Shown here piece after piece: positions 1 through 8,914 of a stretch of DNA of 64,000 nucleotides. The stretch is from Motiliproteus sediminis. Its GTDB lineage: Bacteria; Pseudomonadota; Gammaproteobacteria; Pseudomonadales; Balneatricaceae. The stretch is from contig NZ_JAERQK010000001.1 in NCBI RefSeq assembly GCF_017912535.1, forward strand, positions 682,001 to 746,000, written 5' to 3'. Position numbers and translations under genes: made by a program. Numbering within the stretch: position 1 is the first letter of the stretch; every line of letters begins with the position of its first letter. The notes beneath the pieces are model-generated. The model was not told the origin of the DNA, made no database searches, and worked only from the letters and a program-made list of their open reading frames with translations.

Positions 1-112
1 CGTAGCCACGGTAAGTCAGGCCAGCACCGGTCTTACCCACGGTGCACAGTGCGGTGCTACCGGCGGACTGACCACGCAGACCTGCACCACCCAGTTTCTT
101 CGCTTCAGACAT
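1..112 (-). CDS. prpC: 2-methylcitrate synthase, N-terminal fragment
   Basis: Only the first 37 codons lie inside the window; the gene runs off the left edge. The visible N-terminus begins MSEAKKLGGAGLRGQ and continues with a CTVGK and LTYRGY stretch, which I recognise as the start of 2-methylcitrate synthase, the citrate-synthase-family enzyme that condenses propionyl-CoA with oxaloacetate. An AGGAG-type ribosome site lies just upstream of the ATG. It follows prpB on the same strand with an 86-base gap, as expected for the gntR-prpB-prpC operon order of many gammaproteobacteria. The name rests on the N-terminal match plus context, since the catalytic residues are outside the window. Confidence 0.85.
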   Translation of the reverse strand, partial: MSEAKKLGGAGLRGQSAGSTALCTVGKTGAGLTYRGY

Positions 113-147
113 AGGAAACTCCTATCAGGTTTTCGAGTTATAGCGTT

Positions 148-167
148 CCGGAGCCCGCAGGCTCCGG
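148..167 (-). repeat. Intercistronic hairpin between prpB and prpC
   Basis: A perfect 8-bp inverted repeat, CCGGAGCC and GGCTCCGG around a CGCA loop, sits in the prpB-prpC gap. No U-run follows it in the direction of transcription, so it does not look like a classical terminator. It may stabilise or mark a processing point in the prp mRNA; that role is inference. Confidence 0.5.
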
Positions 168-198
168 CCTGTTGATACATTCAGAAACGACAACGTCC

Positions 199-1086
199 TT
201 ACTTGTTCTTGCCTTCGGCAAAGAGCGCGTCCAGTTTCTGTTCGAAATCGTGGTAGTTGAGGAAATCGTACAGCTCCATCCGGGTCTGCATTAGATCCAC
301 AACGTCTTTCTGATCACCCTTGTTGAGGATGTTCTCGTACACCGCCAGTGCAGCTTTGTTGGCGGCACGGAAGGCACTCAGCGGGTACAGCACCATGGAG
401 CAGCCGGCTTCAGCCAGTTCCGCCTTGTTGAACAGCGGCGTGGCACCAAACTCGGTAATATTGGCCAGCAGTGGCGCGTCGATCGCGGAGCTGAACGCCT
501 TGTAGTCTTCCAGGGTGTGAACCGCTTCGGCGAAGATGCCGTCGGCACCCGCTTCGATACAGGCTTGTGCGCGCTCAACGGCGGCATCCAGACCTTCCAT
601 CTGGAAGGCATCGGTGCGGGCGATGATAAAGAAGTCATCATCGGTACGGCCGTCTACCGCCGCTTTGACGCGATCAACCATCTCTTCCAGAGAGACGATC
701 TCTTTATTAGGGCGGTGACCACAACGCTTCTGCGCCACCTGATCTTCCATGTGGATCGCGCCGGCACCGGCCTTAATCATCTCTTTCACGGTACGTGAGA
801 TGTTGAAAGCGCCACCCCAGCCGGTGTCGATATCGACCAGCAGCGGGGTTTCAACTGCGCTGCTGATACGACGCACATCTTCCAGTACATCGTTCATGGT
901 GGTCATGCCCAGGTCCGGCAGACCGTAGGAGTGATTGGCAACACCGCCGCCAGAGAGGTAGATCGCCTTGTGGCCAACGCGCTCGGCCATCAGTGCATGG
1001 TAGGCGTTGGTGGTACCAACAATCTGCAGCGGCTGAGTTTCAGCCAGGGCCTTACGAAAACGCGCGCCCGCAGTCATATTAGCCAT
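199..1086 (-). CDS. prpB: 2-methylisocitrate lyase
   Basis: This 295-residue protein is a full-length member of the isocitrate lyase/PEP mutase family. It cleaves 2-methylisocitrate to pyruvate and succinate, the last step of the cytosolic methylcitrate cycle for propionate. The family signature KRCGH is at residues 120-124, with the catalytic cysteine at 122, and the metal-binding DIDTGWGG region lies near residue 85. The start is ATG; a second ATG three codons in is also possible. It lies 12 bases downstream of the GntR regulator and upstream of prpC. The motif, length and neighbours make the assignment firm. Confidence 0.95.
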   Translation of the reverse strand: MANMTAGARFRKALAETQPLQIVGTTNAYHALMAERVGHKAIYLSGGGVANHSYGLPDLGMTTMNDVLEDVRRISSAVETPLLVDIDTGWGGAFNISRTVKEMIKAGAGAIHMEDQVAQKRCGHRPNKEIVSLEEMVDRVKAAVDGRTDDDFFIIARTDAFQMEGLDAAVERAQACIEAGADGIFAEAVHTLEDYKAFSSAIDAPLLANITEFGATPLFNKAELAEAGCSMVLYPLSAFRAANKAALAVYENILNKGDQKDVVDLMQTRMELYDFLNYHDFEQKLDALFAEGKNK

Positions 1087-1097
1087 GTGTATCCCCT

Positions 1098-1793
1098 TTA
1101 TTCCTCGTTGATTTTCAACTTGTTCTCGATATTGCGTCGTGCGGCGCTGATATGGCGTCGCATCAGCATCTCAGCCAACTCTCCGTCACGGGCAGCGATC
1201 GCCTCGACGATGTGTCGGTGTTCACCCAACGCCCGAACCGGGCGCGAGCTGGAGACGCTGAACTGGTAGCGGTACATCCGCACCAGATGGTAAAGCTCGC
1301 CACCGAGCAACTCCTGCAGCTTGGTGTTCTTGCTGCCCTGCACGATGCGGTAGTGAAAGTCGAGGTCGCCCTCTTTCTGGAAGTAGGAGCGCCCATCGGT
1401 TTGCTCCAGACTCTGTTCGTGCTCGTCAAGCAACGCGCGAAGACTGTTGATCTCGGCGTCGGTCATGTTCTGTGCTGCCAGACGACAGGCCATGCCTTCC
1501 ATCGCTTCACGAACGTGGTAGATTTCGATCAACTCTCCGGCTGAAAGAGAAACAACTCGGGCGCCAACGTGCGGTATCCGCACCACCAGACGCAAGCCCT
1601 CAAGGCGGCGAATCGCTTCACGTAGCGGACCACGGCTGATACCGTAAGTACGCGCCAGCTCCGGCTCGCTGATCTTCTGTCCGGGCGGGATATCACCCTT
1701 GATAATCGCCGTCACAATCTCGCGGCAAACCCGATCGGCCAGGGTGCGTGATTCCGGTTCAGCCAGCTGGAGCGAAGTCATTTGAGAGGTCAT
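1098..1793 (-). CDS. GntR-family (FadR/FCD type) regulator of the prp operon
   Basis: The protein has an N-terminal winged helix-turn-helix (start about residues 15-75, containing the [15 protein letters not shown] segment typical of GntR proteins) and an all-helical FCD ligand-binding domain after it. The frame stays open to a TTG at 1862, but that codon falls in a probable -35 box, so I place the start at the ATG at 1793 (231 residues); an ATG at 1781 is an alternative. It is the first gene of the prpB-prpC operon. GntR proteins in this position are usually called PrpR and probably respond to a methylcitrate-cycle intermediate. The inverted repeats around its promoter suggest it controls itself. 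Its effector is not shown by the sequence. Confidence 0.88.
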   Translation of the reverse strand: MTSQMTSLQLAEPESRTLADRVCREIVTAIIKGDIPPGQKISEPELARTYGISRGPLREAIRRLEGLRLVVRIPHVGARVVSLSAGELIEIYHVREAMEGMACRLAAQNMTDAEINSLRALLDEHEQSLEQTDGRSYFQKEGDLDFHYRIVQGSKNTKLQELLGGELYHLVRMYRYQFSVSSSRPVRALGEHRHIVEAIAARDGELAEMLMRRHISAARRNIENKLKINEE

Positions 1794-1805
1794 AACCTTC
1801 ACCAG

Positions 1806-1817
1806 ATTGTCGACAAT
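1806..1817. promoter_or_regulatory. Palindromic operator, proximal
   Basis: A perfect 12-bp palindrome, ATTGTCGACAAT, lies between the predicted transcription start and the ATG of the GntR gene. It shares the TTGTC/GACAA core with a second site at 1882-1896 and with a half-site in the -10 region. It is a good candidate for binding by the GntR protein itself; this is inferred from position and symmetry. Confidence 0.55.
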
Positions 1818-1833
1818 GTTTGAAGTGGTGTAG

Positions 1834-1862
1834 ACAATACGCGCCCAAAAACCGACAGTCAA
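1834..1862 (-). promoter_or_regulatory. Sigma70-type promoter of the gntR-prpBC operon
   Basis: On the minus strand a TTGACT -35 box (1857-1862) and a TATTGT -10 box (1834-1839) are separated by 17 bases. The -10 overlaps a TTGTCTAC half-site, so an operator-bound regulator would block polymerase. The leader to the ATG at 1793 would be about 34 nt. Confidence 0.55.
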
Positions 1863-1881
1863 CCGCCCAAAGGGCCCAAAC

Positions 1882-1896
1882 TGTCTACACTAGACA
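1882..1896. promoter_or_regulatory. Palindromic operator, distal
   Basis: TGTCTA-CAC-TAGACA is a perfect 6-bp inverted repeat with a 3-base spacer, about 55-70 bases upstream of the predicted start of the prp operon. Its core matches the proximal palindrome at 1806-1817. Two spaced sites of one motif suggest cooperative or looping control by the GntR protein. Confidence 0.5.
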
Positions 1897-1947
1897 AAAG
1901 TATACGGGCAAACCCTAGTAAGCGACTCGCGCCGAAAGAAACACTAC

Positions 1948-2808
1948 TTAGGCAAGGTAGCGGCGCAGCTCTTCGGAGATCAACCGCCCGATCTGGCGCG
2001 GCTTCTGATAGGGCAAACTGTGATCACAGCCGCTGACGGGGTGATAGAACCAGGCCGACTGATGGGCAGCTAACTGGCGCTGGAAATCGTGCATCAACTC
2101 GACACTGCGACCGCCAACAAAGCTGCTGACATCGCCCTGAGCATCGATTAGAGCAGCGCGATCAAGACGCTGGGAGGCGTCGGTCACCGCGTCCAGCGCA
2201 TAGGAGAACCCCTGCGGGCGCAGACCCAGGCGCTCAATGGTGATCGCCTCGGAACGCGGGGATTTAATCCGATTAGGGGCGATAGCATCGAGAAACATCC
2301 GAATCCCCTCCTCCGCCGCTGACTCGCGCAGCAGCGCGGCCGCCTCGGAGTATCGTTCCCGCAAGCGCACAACCTCGGCCTGAGAAGCGCGATCCAGCAA
2401 CGCCGACTCCAGCAGGTATTGTTTTTCGAATCGATACGGCTGGGCCTGCTTCATCAATAGAGAAACCAAACCGCCGAAGCTGTACCCCCCAAGATCGAGT
2501 CGCGACCAGCCCAGCGCGTCCAGCAGCTCGAGCATATCTTCGGCCACCTCTTCGACACTAAAGCGACGCTCGTTGCCATCAAGCTCAACCGTGTCGCCCA
2601 TACCGCGCAAGTCTGGCAACAGCACCCAACGCCAGCCCTGCAGAAACGGCAGCATCCCTTCCCAGGTATCCACCGCAGCCACGCCAGCCCCGTGTAGCAG
2701 CATCAGGCAGCGCTCACCGGACTCATAGTGATTTTCATACAGCCGGTATGCCACCCGTTGGCCGCTGGTTTCAATACGTCCGGCATGACAGTAATAGTGG
2801 GAGCGCAT
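1948..2808 (-). CDS. Alpha/beta-fold hydrolase
   Basis: This is a soluble alpha/beta-hydrolase of about 286 residues. The oxyanion-loop segment LLHGAG follows the first strand, the nucleophile elbow reads GYSFGG (serine in the G-x-S-x-G position), and a C-terminal GCDHSLPY segment supplies the likely catalytic histidine. The frame opens at a GTG at 2841, but the ATG at 2808 has AAGGA five bases upstream and gives a normal N-terminus, so I use it. Substrate cannot be told from the sequence; esterases, lactonases and acyl hydrolases share this fold. It is transcribed away from pabB and stands alone. Confidence 0.75.
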   Translation of the reverse strand: MRSHYYCHAGRIETSGQRVAYRLYENHYESGERCLMLLHGAGVAAVDTWEGMLPFLQGWRWVLLPDLRGMGDTVELDGNERRFSVEEVAEDMLELLDALGWSRLDLGGYSFGGLVSLLMKQAQPYRFEKQYLLESALLDRASQAEVVRLRERYSEAAALLRESAAEEGIRMFLDAIAPNRIKSPRSEAITIERLGLRPQGFSYALDAVTDASQRLDRAALIDAQGDVSSFVGGRSVELMHDFQRQLAAHQSAWFYHPVSGCDHSLPYQKPRQIGRLISEELRRYLA

Positions 2809-2921
2809 GAGGGTCCTTATGACAATCGCAGAAACCGCCACAGTTTAGCGATAGCCGGGGCTGGAGACCAATGCGACCAGCCAGTACAATGCAGCCTTTT
2901 CTGCCAGCGGCAACCTGACGC

Positions 2922-4286
2922 GTGAACAGCCTCCCTCTTGCATACCATCCGGACAGCAGCCGGCTATTCAGCCTGCTGCGCCAACAGCCCTATCCGGTAC
3001 TGCTGGATAGCGGACACCCTGGCAGCCCTTGGGGACGATTCGACATCATGGTCGCCGACCCGTTCGAGCGGGTCGAATACCAGCATGGCAGCTGCTTTTT
3101 ATATAGCGATGAGAGCGTAACACCCAGCGCGCTTGATCCGATCAAACTGCTGCAACAACGCCTCGCGCAATACCCCGCCTGCGCTAGCGATGACGACACT
3201 CCGTTTTGCGGCGGCGCGGTGGGTTACTTTGGCTATGATCTCGGCCGCGCATTCGAGCAGCTGCCAGAGCAGGCGAGCACGGATCTCTCCCTACCGGACA
3301 TGCAGGTCGGCCTTTATGGCTGGGCGATCATCGTTGACCATAGACAACAGCGCAGCTGCCTGGTGAGCAACCTCCTCTCGCTGCAGGAGCTTGAACAGAT
3401 CGCCGCCGAGCTCACCTTGCCGGCAACGGAAGCGAACGCGTTTACCCTTACCAGCGCATTCCAGTCCAATTTGAAACAACAGGATTACGCCCGTCAATTT
3501 GACCGCATCAAGGATTACATTCAGGCTGGAGACTGCTACCAGGTCAATCTGGCCCAGCGTTTTAGCGCCGGCTATCAAGGCGATCCCTGGCAGGCCTACT
3601 GCCACCTTCGCCAACACGCACCAACGCCGTTTTCCGCCTATATGGAGCGCCCCGATGCCGCAATCCTGAGCCTGTCGCCCGAGCGCTTTATTGCGGTAAA
3701 AGATGGCGCCGTCGAAACCCGCCCCATCAAAGGCACACGCCCACGATCACCAGACAAAAACGCGGATCTGGCCCTCAAGCAAGCACTGCAGCGCAGCCCC
3801 AAGGATCGCGCCGAAAACCTGATGATTGTTGACCTGCTCCGCAACGATCTCGGCCGCATCTGCCTGACCGGCAGCGTGAAGGTACCGGAACTGTTCAAAG
3901 TGGAGAGTTACGCCAACGTTCACCATCTGGTGTCGACCATTACCGGTCGCCTCAAGGCCCCCCTGGACAGCCTGCCGCTGCTGGCAAGCAGCTTCCCCGG
4001 AGGGTCAATTACCGGCGCGCCCAAAATACGCGCAATGGAAATCATCGAGGAACTGGAGCCACACCGGCGCGGCCCCTACTGCGGATCGATCGGTTACATC
4101 GGCTTTGATGGACGCATGGATACCAGCATCTGTATTCGCACCCTGGTCGCAAACCAGGGACAGATCCACTGCTGGGCCGGCGGCGGCATCGTCGCTGATT
4201 CGGACTGCGATGCCGAATATCAGGAAACCTTCGACAAGGTCAGCAACCTGCTAGGTCCTCTCGAAACGCGCTTTCTAAACCCCTGA
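2922..4286 (+). CDS. pabB: Aminodeoxychorismate synthase component I
   Basis: The 454-residue protein belongs to the chorismate-binding family (TrpE/PabB). With a PabA glutaminase it converts chorismate to 4-amino-4-deoxychorismate for folate. The motif PIKGTRPR, with lysine 270, separates PabB from anthranilate synthase, which has PIAGTR. The GGSITGAPK loop is at residues 360-368, and RNDLGR lies at about 305-310. Translation starts at a GTG with no strong ribosome site. No pabA is adjacent; pabC, which acts on the product, lies at 46401-47237. Confidence 0.93.
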   Translation: MNSLPLAYHPDSSRLFSLLRQQPYPVLLDSGHPGSPWGRFDIMVADPFERVEYQHGSCFLYSDESVTPSALDPIKLLQQRLAQYPACASDDDTPFCGGAVGYFGYDLGRAFEQLPEQASTDLSLPDMQVGLYGWAIIVDHRQQRSCLVSNLLSLQELEQIAAELTLPATEANAFTLTSAFQSNLKQQDYARQFDRIKDYIQAGDCYQVNLAQRFSAGYQGDPWQAYCHLRQHAPTPFSAYMERPDAAILSLSPERFIAVKDGAVETRPIKGTRPRSPDKNADLALKQALQRSPKDRAENLMIVDLLRNDLGRICLTGSVKVPELFKVESYANVHHLVSTITGRLKAPLDSLPLLASSFPGGSITGAPKIRAMEIIEELEPHRRGPYCGSIGYIGFDGRMDTSICIRTLVANQGQIHCWAGGGIVADSDCDAEYQETFDKVSNLLGPLETRFLNP

Positions 4287-4307
4287 CAGGCGCAGAGTGC
4301 GACCCAC

Positions 4308-4332
4308 AAAAAAGCCGGCATCGAGCCGGCTT
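4308..4332 (-). terminator. Rho-independent terminator of thrH
   Basis: A perfect 8-bp stem (AAGCCGGC/GCCGGCTT, loop ATCGA) is followed on the minus strand by a run of U residues. It lies 20 bases beyond the thrH stop, between the convergent pabB and thrH genes. The A-run on the plus side means it mainly serves thrH. Confidence 0.85.
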
Positions 4333-4351
4333 GCGCAACCGCGATCAACCG

Positions 4352-4969
4352 TTAAAGCACCAGGTCGCGATTGCTGGCTGCGATAAAGGCTTTTTTAAGA
4401 TCTTCAAAGTTCTGTACCGCGGGAAACTGCGGAAACTCATCAATCACGTTCTGCGGCGCATGGAACAAAATTCCGGCGTCAGCTTCTGACAGCATGGTGG
4501 TATCGTTGTATGAATCGCCGGCGGCGATAATACGGTAGTAGAGACTCTTGAACGCCAGCACGGACTGTCGCTTCGGATTGGCCTGACGCAACTTATAGTC
4601 AACGATACGTCCGCTATCGTCGGCGATCAGGCGGTGGCAAAACAGGGTCGGGAATCCCAGCTGACGCATTAGCGGCTGGGAGAACTCGTAGAAGGTGTCT
4701 GACAGAATCACGACCTGGAACCGCTCCCGCAGCCAGTCGATGAAGTCAACGGCACCGTCCAGCGGCTTGAGTTTCGCAATCACCGCCTGAATCTGCGGCA
4801 AGGTCAGACCGTGTTCGTCGAGAATGCGCAGCCGCTGCTGCATCAGAACATCGTAATCGGGAATGTCACGCGTAGTGGCTTTGAGTTCTTCAATGCCGGT
4901 TTCTTCGGCAAACGCGATCCAGATTTCAGGAACCAGAACCCCTTCCAGATCAAGACAGGCGACTTCCAC
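4352..4969 (-). CDS. thrH: ThrH: phosphoserine phosphatase / homoserine phosphotransferase
   Basis: This 205-residue HAD-superfamily protein starts with the nucleophile motif DLEGVL (Asp7, with Glu9 in place of the usual second Asp), has ILSDTF as motif II and GDSYNDTTML as motif III. The DLEGVLVPEIW opening is characteristic of ThrH, known from Pseudomonas aeruginosa to dephosphorylate phosphoserine and to transfer phosphate to homoserine. The start is GTG with AGGAG six bases upstream. It follows cysB on the same strand after about 100 bases and ends at an intrinsic terminator. It may stand in for, or add to, a serB gene elsewhere. Confidence 0.9.
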   Translation of the reverse strand: MEVACLDLEGVLVPEIWIAFAEETGIEELKATTRDIPDYDVLMQQRLRILDEHGLTLPQIQAVIAKLKPLDGAVDFIDWLRERFQVVILSDTFYEFSQPLMRQLGFPTLFCHRLIADDSGRIVDYKLRQANPKRQSVLAFKSLYYRIIAAGDSYNDTTMLSEADAGILFHAPQNVIDEFPQFPAVQNFEDLKKAFIAASNRDLVL

Positions 4970-5070
4970 AATTTACTCCTTAAATCAGTACACGCACGAG
5001 AATGCGGGACTCTACCCTGCTTTCTGCAGCAAGGCAACGGCAACCAAAGGCGGGGTGTCAAGGGTCGCCG

Positions 5071-6087
<1,017 letters not shown>

Positions 6088-6258
6088 CTATAGTTATTTA
6101 GAATAAACGATAATCGCGGCGCTGCAACCGCAGCTACCGGAAGGGTAGAACCGGGCCAAACTTCGCGCCTACAGCAAGCCGAGACTGCCAGCGCACGCCG
6201 TACCGGCGCTACCAACACGCACAGAGATGGAAAGCGGGTCAGCTAATCGACGCGACGC

Positions 6259-7359
6259 TCATGCGCCAGCCTGCTGACTCAGACGCCTGATCACCTCTTC
6301 TTGAGTGACCTGCTTCTTCTGCGCGCTGTTTAGCGCAGCACGAGTGCGCAGCAACTCATCATCCCGTGCTTTGACCTGATTCCGCAGTTCCAGCTCCTTG
6401 CGGTTGGCATCCGCCGCGGTCTGGCTCAGGCGCTGCTGCTCCCGCTTCAGGTCCTCCTGCAACTGACGTACGGTTTCATCGTTACGCTTGTTCTTGTTAC
6501 TTTCACTTAACAGGCTGGCGTTGAGCTTGGTAATCTCGCGCCGCTGGGACGCATGCTCGCTTCGCAGCAGCTTTAACTCCCCCTCAAGACTCTTGATCTG
6601 TCCTTGCAGGGTTTCAAGCTTGACATCACGCTTCACAATCTCGGTTTGCAAGTCATGCAGGTTGCGTGTCAGGGCCGCATCTTTCTTGCCGGACTGATCC
6701 CTCGCCTGCTCAAGCATGCGGCGCACGTGGGATAGCTCCGCTTCGGTTTTAGCCAGCTGATCCTGACAGTGGGTCTGCTCCTCTTTCAGCCGCTGGTCGA
6801 ACGTGCGACGAGCCTCTTCCGCCAGTTTTTCGCTGCGTCTGACCTCTGCCTTGTAATCCGCAACCTTCTCCTCATATTGCTTGCGCTGCACCACCTCGCC
6901 CGACAGATTCGCCTTGAGGACCGTAATCTCTGCCTCCAGCATCTTGACCTGGGCAGCGGCTTCATCAGCACGCGCGGTTTCCACCTGGAACCGATGCTCC
7001 AGAGTTTCATAGTCAGCACGAGAACCTGAAATGGCACTTTCCGACTCACGCCGAATGCTGTCCAGGCTCTGGTCCAGACTGCGCCGTTCATTATTGACAT
7101 GCCGGGTCGCCTCACGCACCGCATCCTGCCATAGCAGTTTCAATGCGCGCTGAAAGGAGTCCGGAATCGATTCGGCCGGCGTTTCCAGCACCTGGACACG
7201 CCCTTCAATGCTGCCCCACCAGCGCTCAAGCGCCTCGATAAGTTCCGGTTCCGTGGGCTCCAGACCCACTTGTTCTGCGATCACCTCAACGTCGGGACGC
7301 CGACCTTCATTAAGAAGCCGGTCAGCCAGACGATGAACCAAAGCGATGTCGACACTCAT
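6259..7359 (-). CDS. KfrA-like DNA-binding coiled-coil protein
   Basis: The first 110 residues form a compact helical domain with an HTH-like stretch and a conserved tryptophan pair (RWWGSIEGRV), like the N-terminal DNA-binding domain of the plasmid protein KfrA. Residues 110-360 are an almost unbroken charged coiled coil. KfrA proteins bind DNA and are implicated in plasmid partition; chromosomal relatives are mostly uncharacterised. The ATG at 7359 has AGGA nine bases upstream and is preferred over a GTG at 7377. The gene begins 21 bases after the rluC stop and is probably co-transcribed with it. No partition partner is nearby. Confidence 0.65.
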   Translation of the reverse strand: MSVDIALVHRLADRLLNEGRRPDVEVIAEQVGLEPTEPELIEALERWWGSIEGRVQVLETPAESIPDSFQRALKLLWQDAVREATRHVNNERRSLDQSLDSIRRESESAISGSRADYETLEHRFQVETARADEAAAQVKMLEAEITVLKANLSGEVVQRKQYEEKVADYKAEVRRSEKLAEEARRTFDQRLKEEQTHCQDQLAKTEAELSHVRRMLEQARDQSGKKDAALTRNLHDLQTEIVKRDVKLETLQGQIKSLEGELKLLRSEHASQRREITKLNASLLSESNKNKRNDETVRQLQEDLKREQQRLSQTAADANRKELELRNQVKARDDELLRTRAALNSAQKKQVTQEEVIRRLSQQAGA

Positions 7360-7379
7360 GCTGACTATTCCTGTCACAG

Positions 7380-8366
7380 TTACTGTTGCTGCTGATACTG
7401 TTGCTCGACCCGATGGGCCAAATGTTCGACCGCCCGCACAAGCTTATCTTCCAGCGGGGCGCAGACCACCACTCGCTCACCGCTACCCGGCAGCCTCAGC
7501 CGTAATTCCGCAGCATGCAAAAACAAACGATCAACTCCTTGGGCCTTCAGCTGGCGATTGATCGCATCATCCCCATACTTGGGGTCACCGACAATGGGGT
7601 GTCCGGCAAACTGCGTATGCACCCGGATCTGGTGCGTACGCCCGGTAACCGGCCTGGCTTCGACCAACGTGACCTCGCCCAGGTTCCGTAACACCCGAAA
7701 CTGGGTCAACGACTCCTTACCCTCGGCGTCTGCACGCACCACCCGCTCCCCGGATTTAAGCTCATTCTTTTTCAGTGGCGCATTAACCTGCACCTTCCGC
7801 TTGGGCCATTTACCGGCAACCAGCGCATGGTAGATCTTGCTGATCTTTCCGCGCCGCAGGTCTTCATGCAACGCCTTGAGCGCACTCCGCTTCTTGGCCA
7901 CCATCACGCACCCGGACGTATCCCGATCCAGGCGGTGCACCAATTCAAGAAAGCGCGCTTCCGGCCGCATCTGTCGCAGGGCTTCGATCAACCCCAGGCT
8001 GACGCCACTACCACCGTGCACCGCCAGCCCCGAGGGTTTGTTGACGATCAGCAACTGATCATTCTCGAACAACACCGCTGACTCCAGCAACTGGGCCAGC
8101 CCCCGCCCGGGCGCCGGCAGCGCCTTCGGTTCTGGCAGTCGCACCGGCGGCACCCGGACCAGATCTCCGGCTCGGAGGCGGTAGCTCGCCTGCACCCGCC
8201 CTTTGTTGACCCGCACTTCGCCTTTGCGAAGGATCCGGTAAATCAGTGTCTTGGGGGCACCTTTTAAGAAGGTGATAAGGAAATTATCGATCCGCTGATC
8301 GGCCATCTCCGAATCAATTTCGACCCACCGCACAGCCCCGCGAGGGACGTCGTTTTTCTCTGCCAT
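7380..8366 (-). CDS. rluC: 23S rRNA pseudouridine(955/2504/2580) synthase
   Basis: The 328-residue protein has an N-terminal S4 RNA-binding domain (about residues 22-75) and an RluA-family catalytic domain. The catalytic motif HRLDRDTSG places the nucleophilic Asp at residue 147, and RTHQIRVH is the second conserved block. RluC makes three pseudouridines in 23S rRNA, near the peptidyl transferase centre. It is divergent from rne, the same arrangement as in E. coli and Pseudomonas, which supports RluC over RluD or RluA. The C-terminus ends in a glutamine-rich tail. Confidence 0.92.
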   Translation of the reverse strand: MAEKNDVPRGAVRWVEIDSEMADQRIDNFLITFLKGAPKTLIYRILRKGEVRVNKGRVQASYRLRAGDLVRVPPVRLPEPKALPAPGRGLAQLLESAVLFENDQLLIVNKPSGLAVHGGSGVSLGLIEALRQMRPEARFLELVHRLDRDTSGCVMVAKKRSALKALHEDLRRGKISKIYHALVAGKWPKRKVQVNAPLKKNELKSGERVVRADAEGKESLTQFRVLRNLGEVTLVEARPVTGRTHQIRVHTQFAGHPIVGDPKYGDDAINRQLKAQGVDRLFLHAAELRLRLPGSGERVVVCAPLEDKLVRAVEHLAHRVEQQYQQQQ

Positions 8367-8394
8367 ATGAATAGATTGCCGGCCTGGTTCAGGT

Positions 8395-8423
8395 TTGCTG
8401 GGTTATGGGAATGCTGCTATAGT
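8395..8423 (+). promoter_or_regulatory. Predicted rne promoter
   Basis: TTGCTG (8395-8400) and TATAGT (8418-8423) are spaced by exactly 17 bases and lie just outside the rluC start, directed at rne. Transcription would start near 8430, leaving a leader of about 485 nt, in line with the unusually long leader known for rne in E. coli. Confidence 0.55.
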
Positions 8424-8429
8424 GTCGCG

Positions 8430-8914
8430 TCGCCATTAAATCCGCGGTCGCCCTCAAACGGCGCCTGCCATGATGGCAACAAAGGTCGGCATTGTACCCG
8501 ATTCCTGCGCACGGCGCAGATGTAGTGGGGCTCGACCAGCGAGTTATTTCAGCATCATCAGGCGATATCTGATGATGCTTTTGTCGCGCTTCCTGAAGCA
8601 ACGCGATGACGAATTGATTTATGCCTGGTGTTCAGGTGGAGACGCACGACAACCCAAGGATTACACGCCAGCCCGACAGGGGTTGAGCAGTATGAAAGAC
8701 TAGTCCGCAAACGCCGAGACTTATCCGAGATGGTTGACGTTTCCTTCACCGAGAGGTTACCCGAAGAGACACCAACACGGTGCAAACCGTAGTGATTGAC
8801 TAAACGCTGACAAAGCCGGGAAAGACTGACTGCACGCATAAAGATATCGATTCTTTACCACCCCGTTGATTCATGGAGGTGCGTTTATTCAAAGAAAGAG
8901 TTGAATAACCACCC
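8430..8914 (+). promoter_or_regulatory. Long structured 5' leader of rne
   Basis: The region between rluC and rne is about 550 bases with no credible gene. It holds several perfect hairpins: 8466-8478 (TGCCA/TGGCA), 8505-8519 (CTGCGC/GCGCAG), 8551-8579 (11-bp stem AGCATCATCAG/CTGATGATGCT followed by UUUU), and 8777-8790 (ACGGT/ACCGT closing a GCAA tetraloop). In E. coli the rne leader lets RNase E cut its own mRNA and so limit its amount. These hairpins probably serve the same feedback; the third could also cause premature termination. Sequence identity with the known leader element was not tested. Confidence 0.5.

Noticed and set aside
1794-1862. N-terminal extension of the GntR regulator to a TTG
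   Set aside because: The TTG lies in the predicted -35 box and the extension covers the promoter and an operator palindrome.
8470-8703. A 77-codon frame in the rne leader
   Set aside because: It crosses the 11-bp hairpin, has no ribosome site and an unlikely composition; the region is better read as a structured leader.
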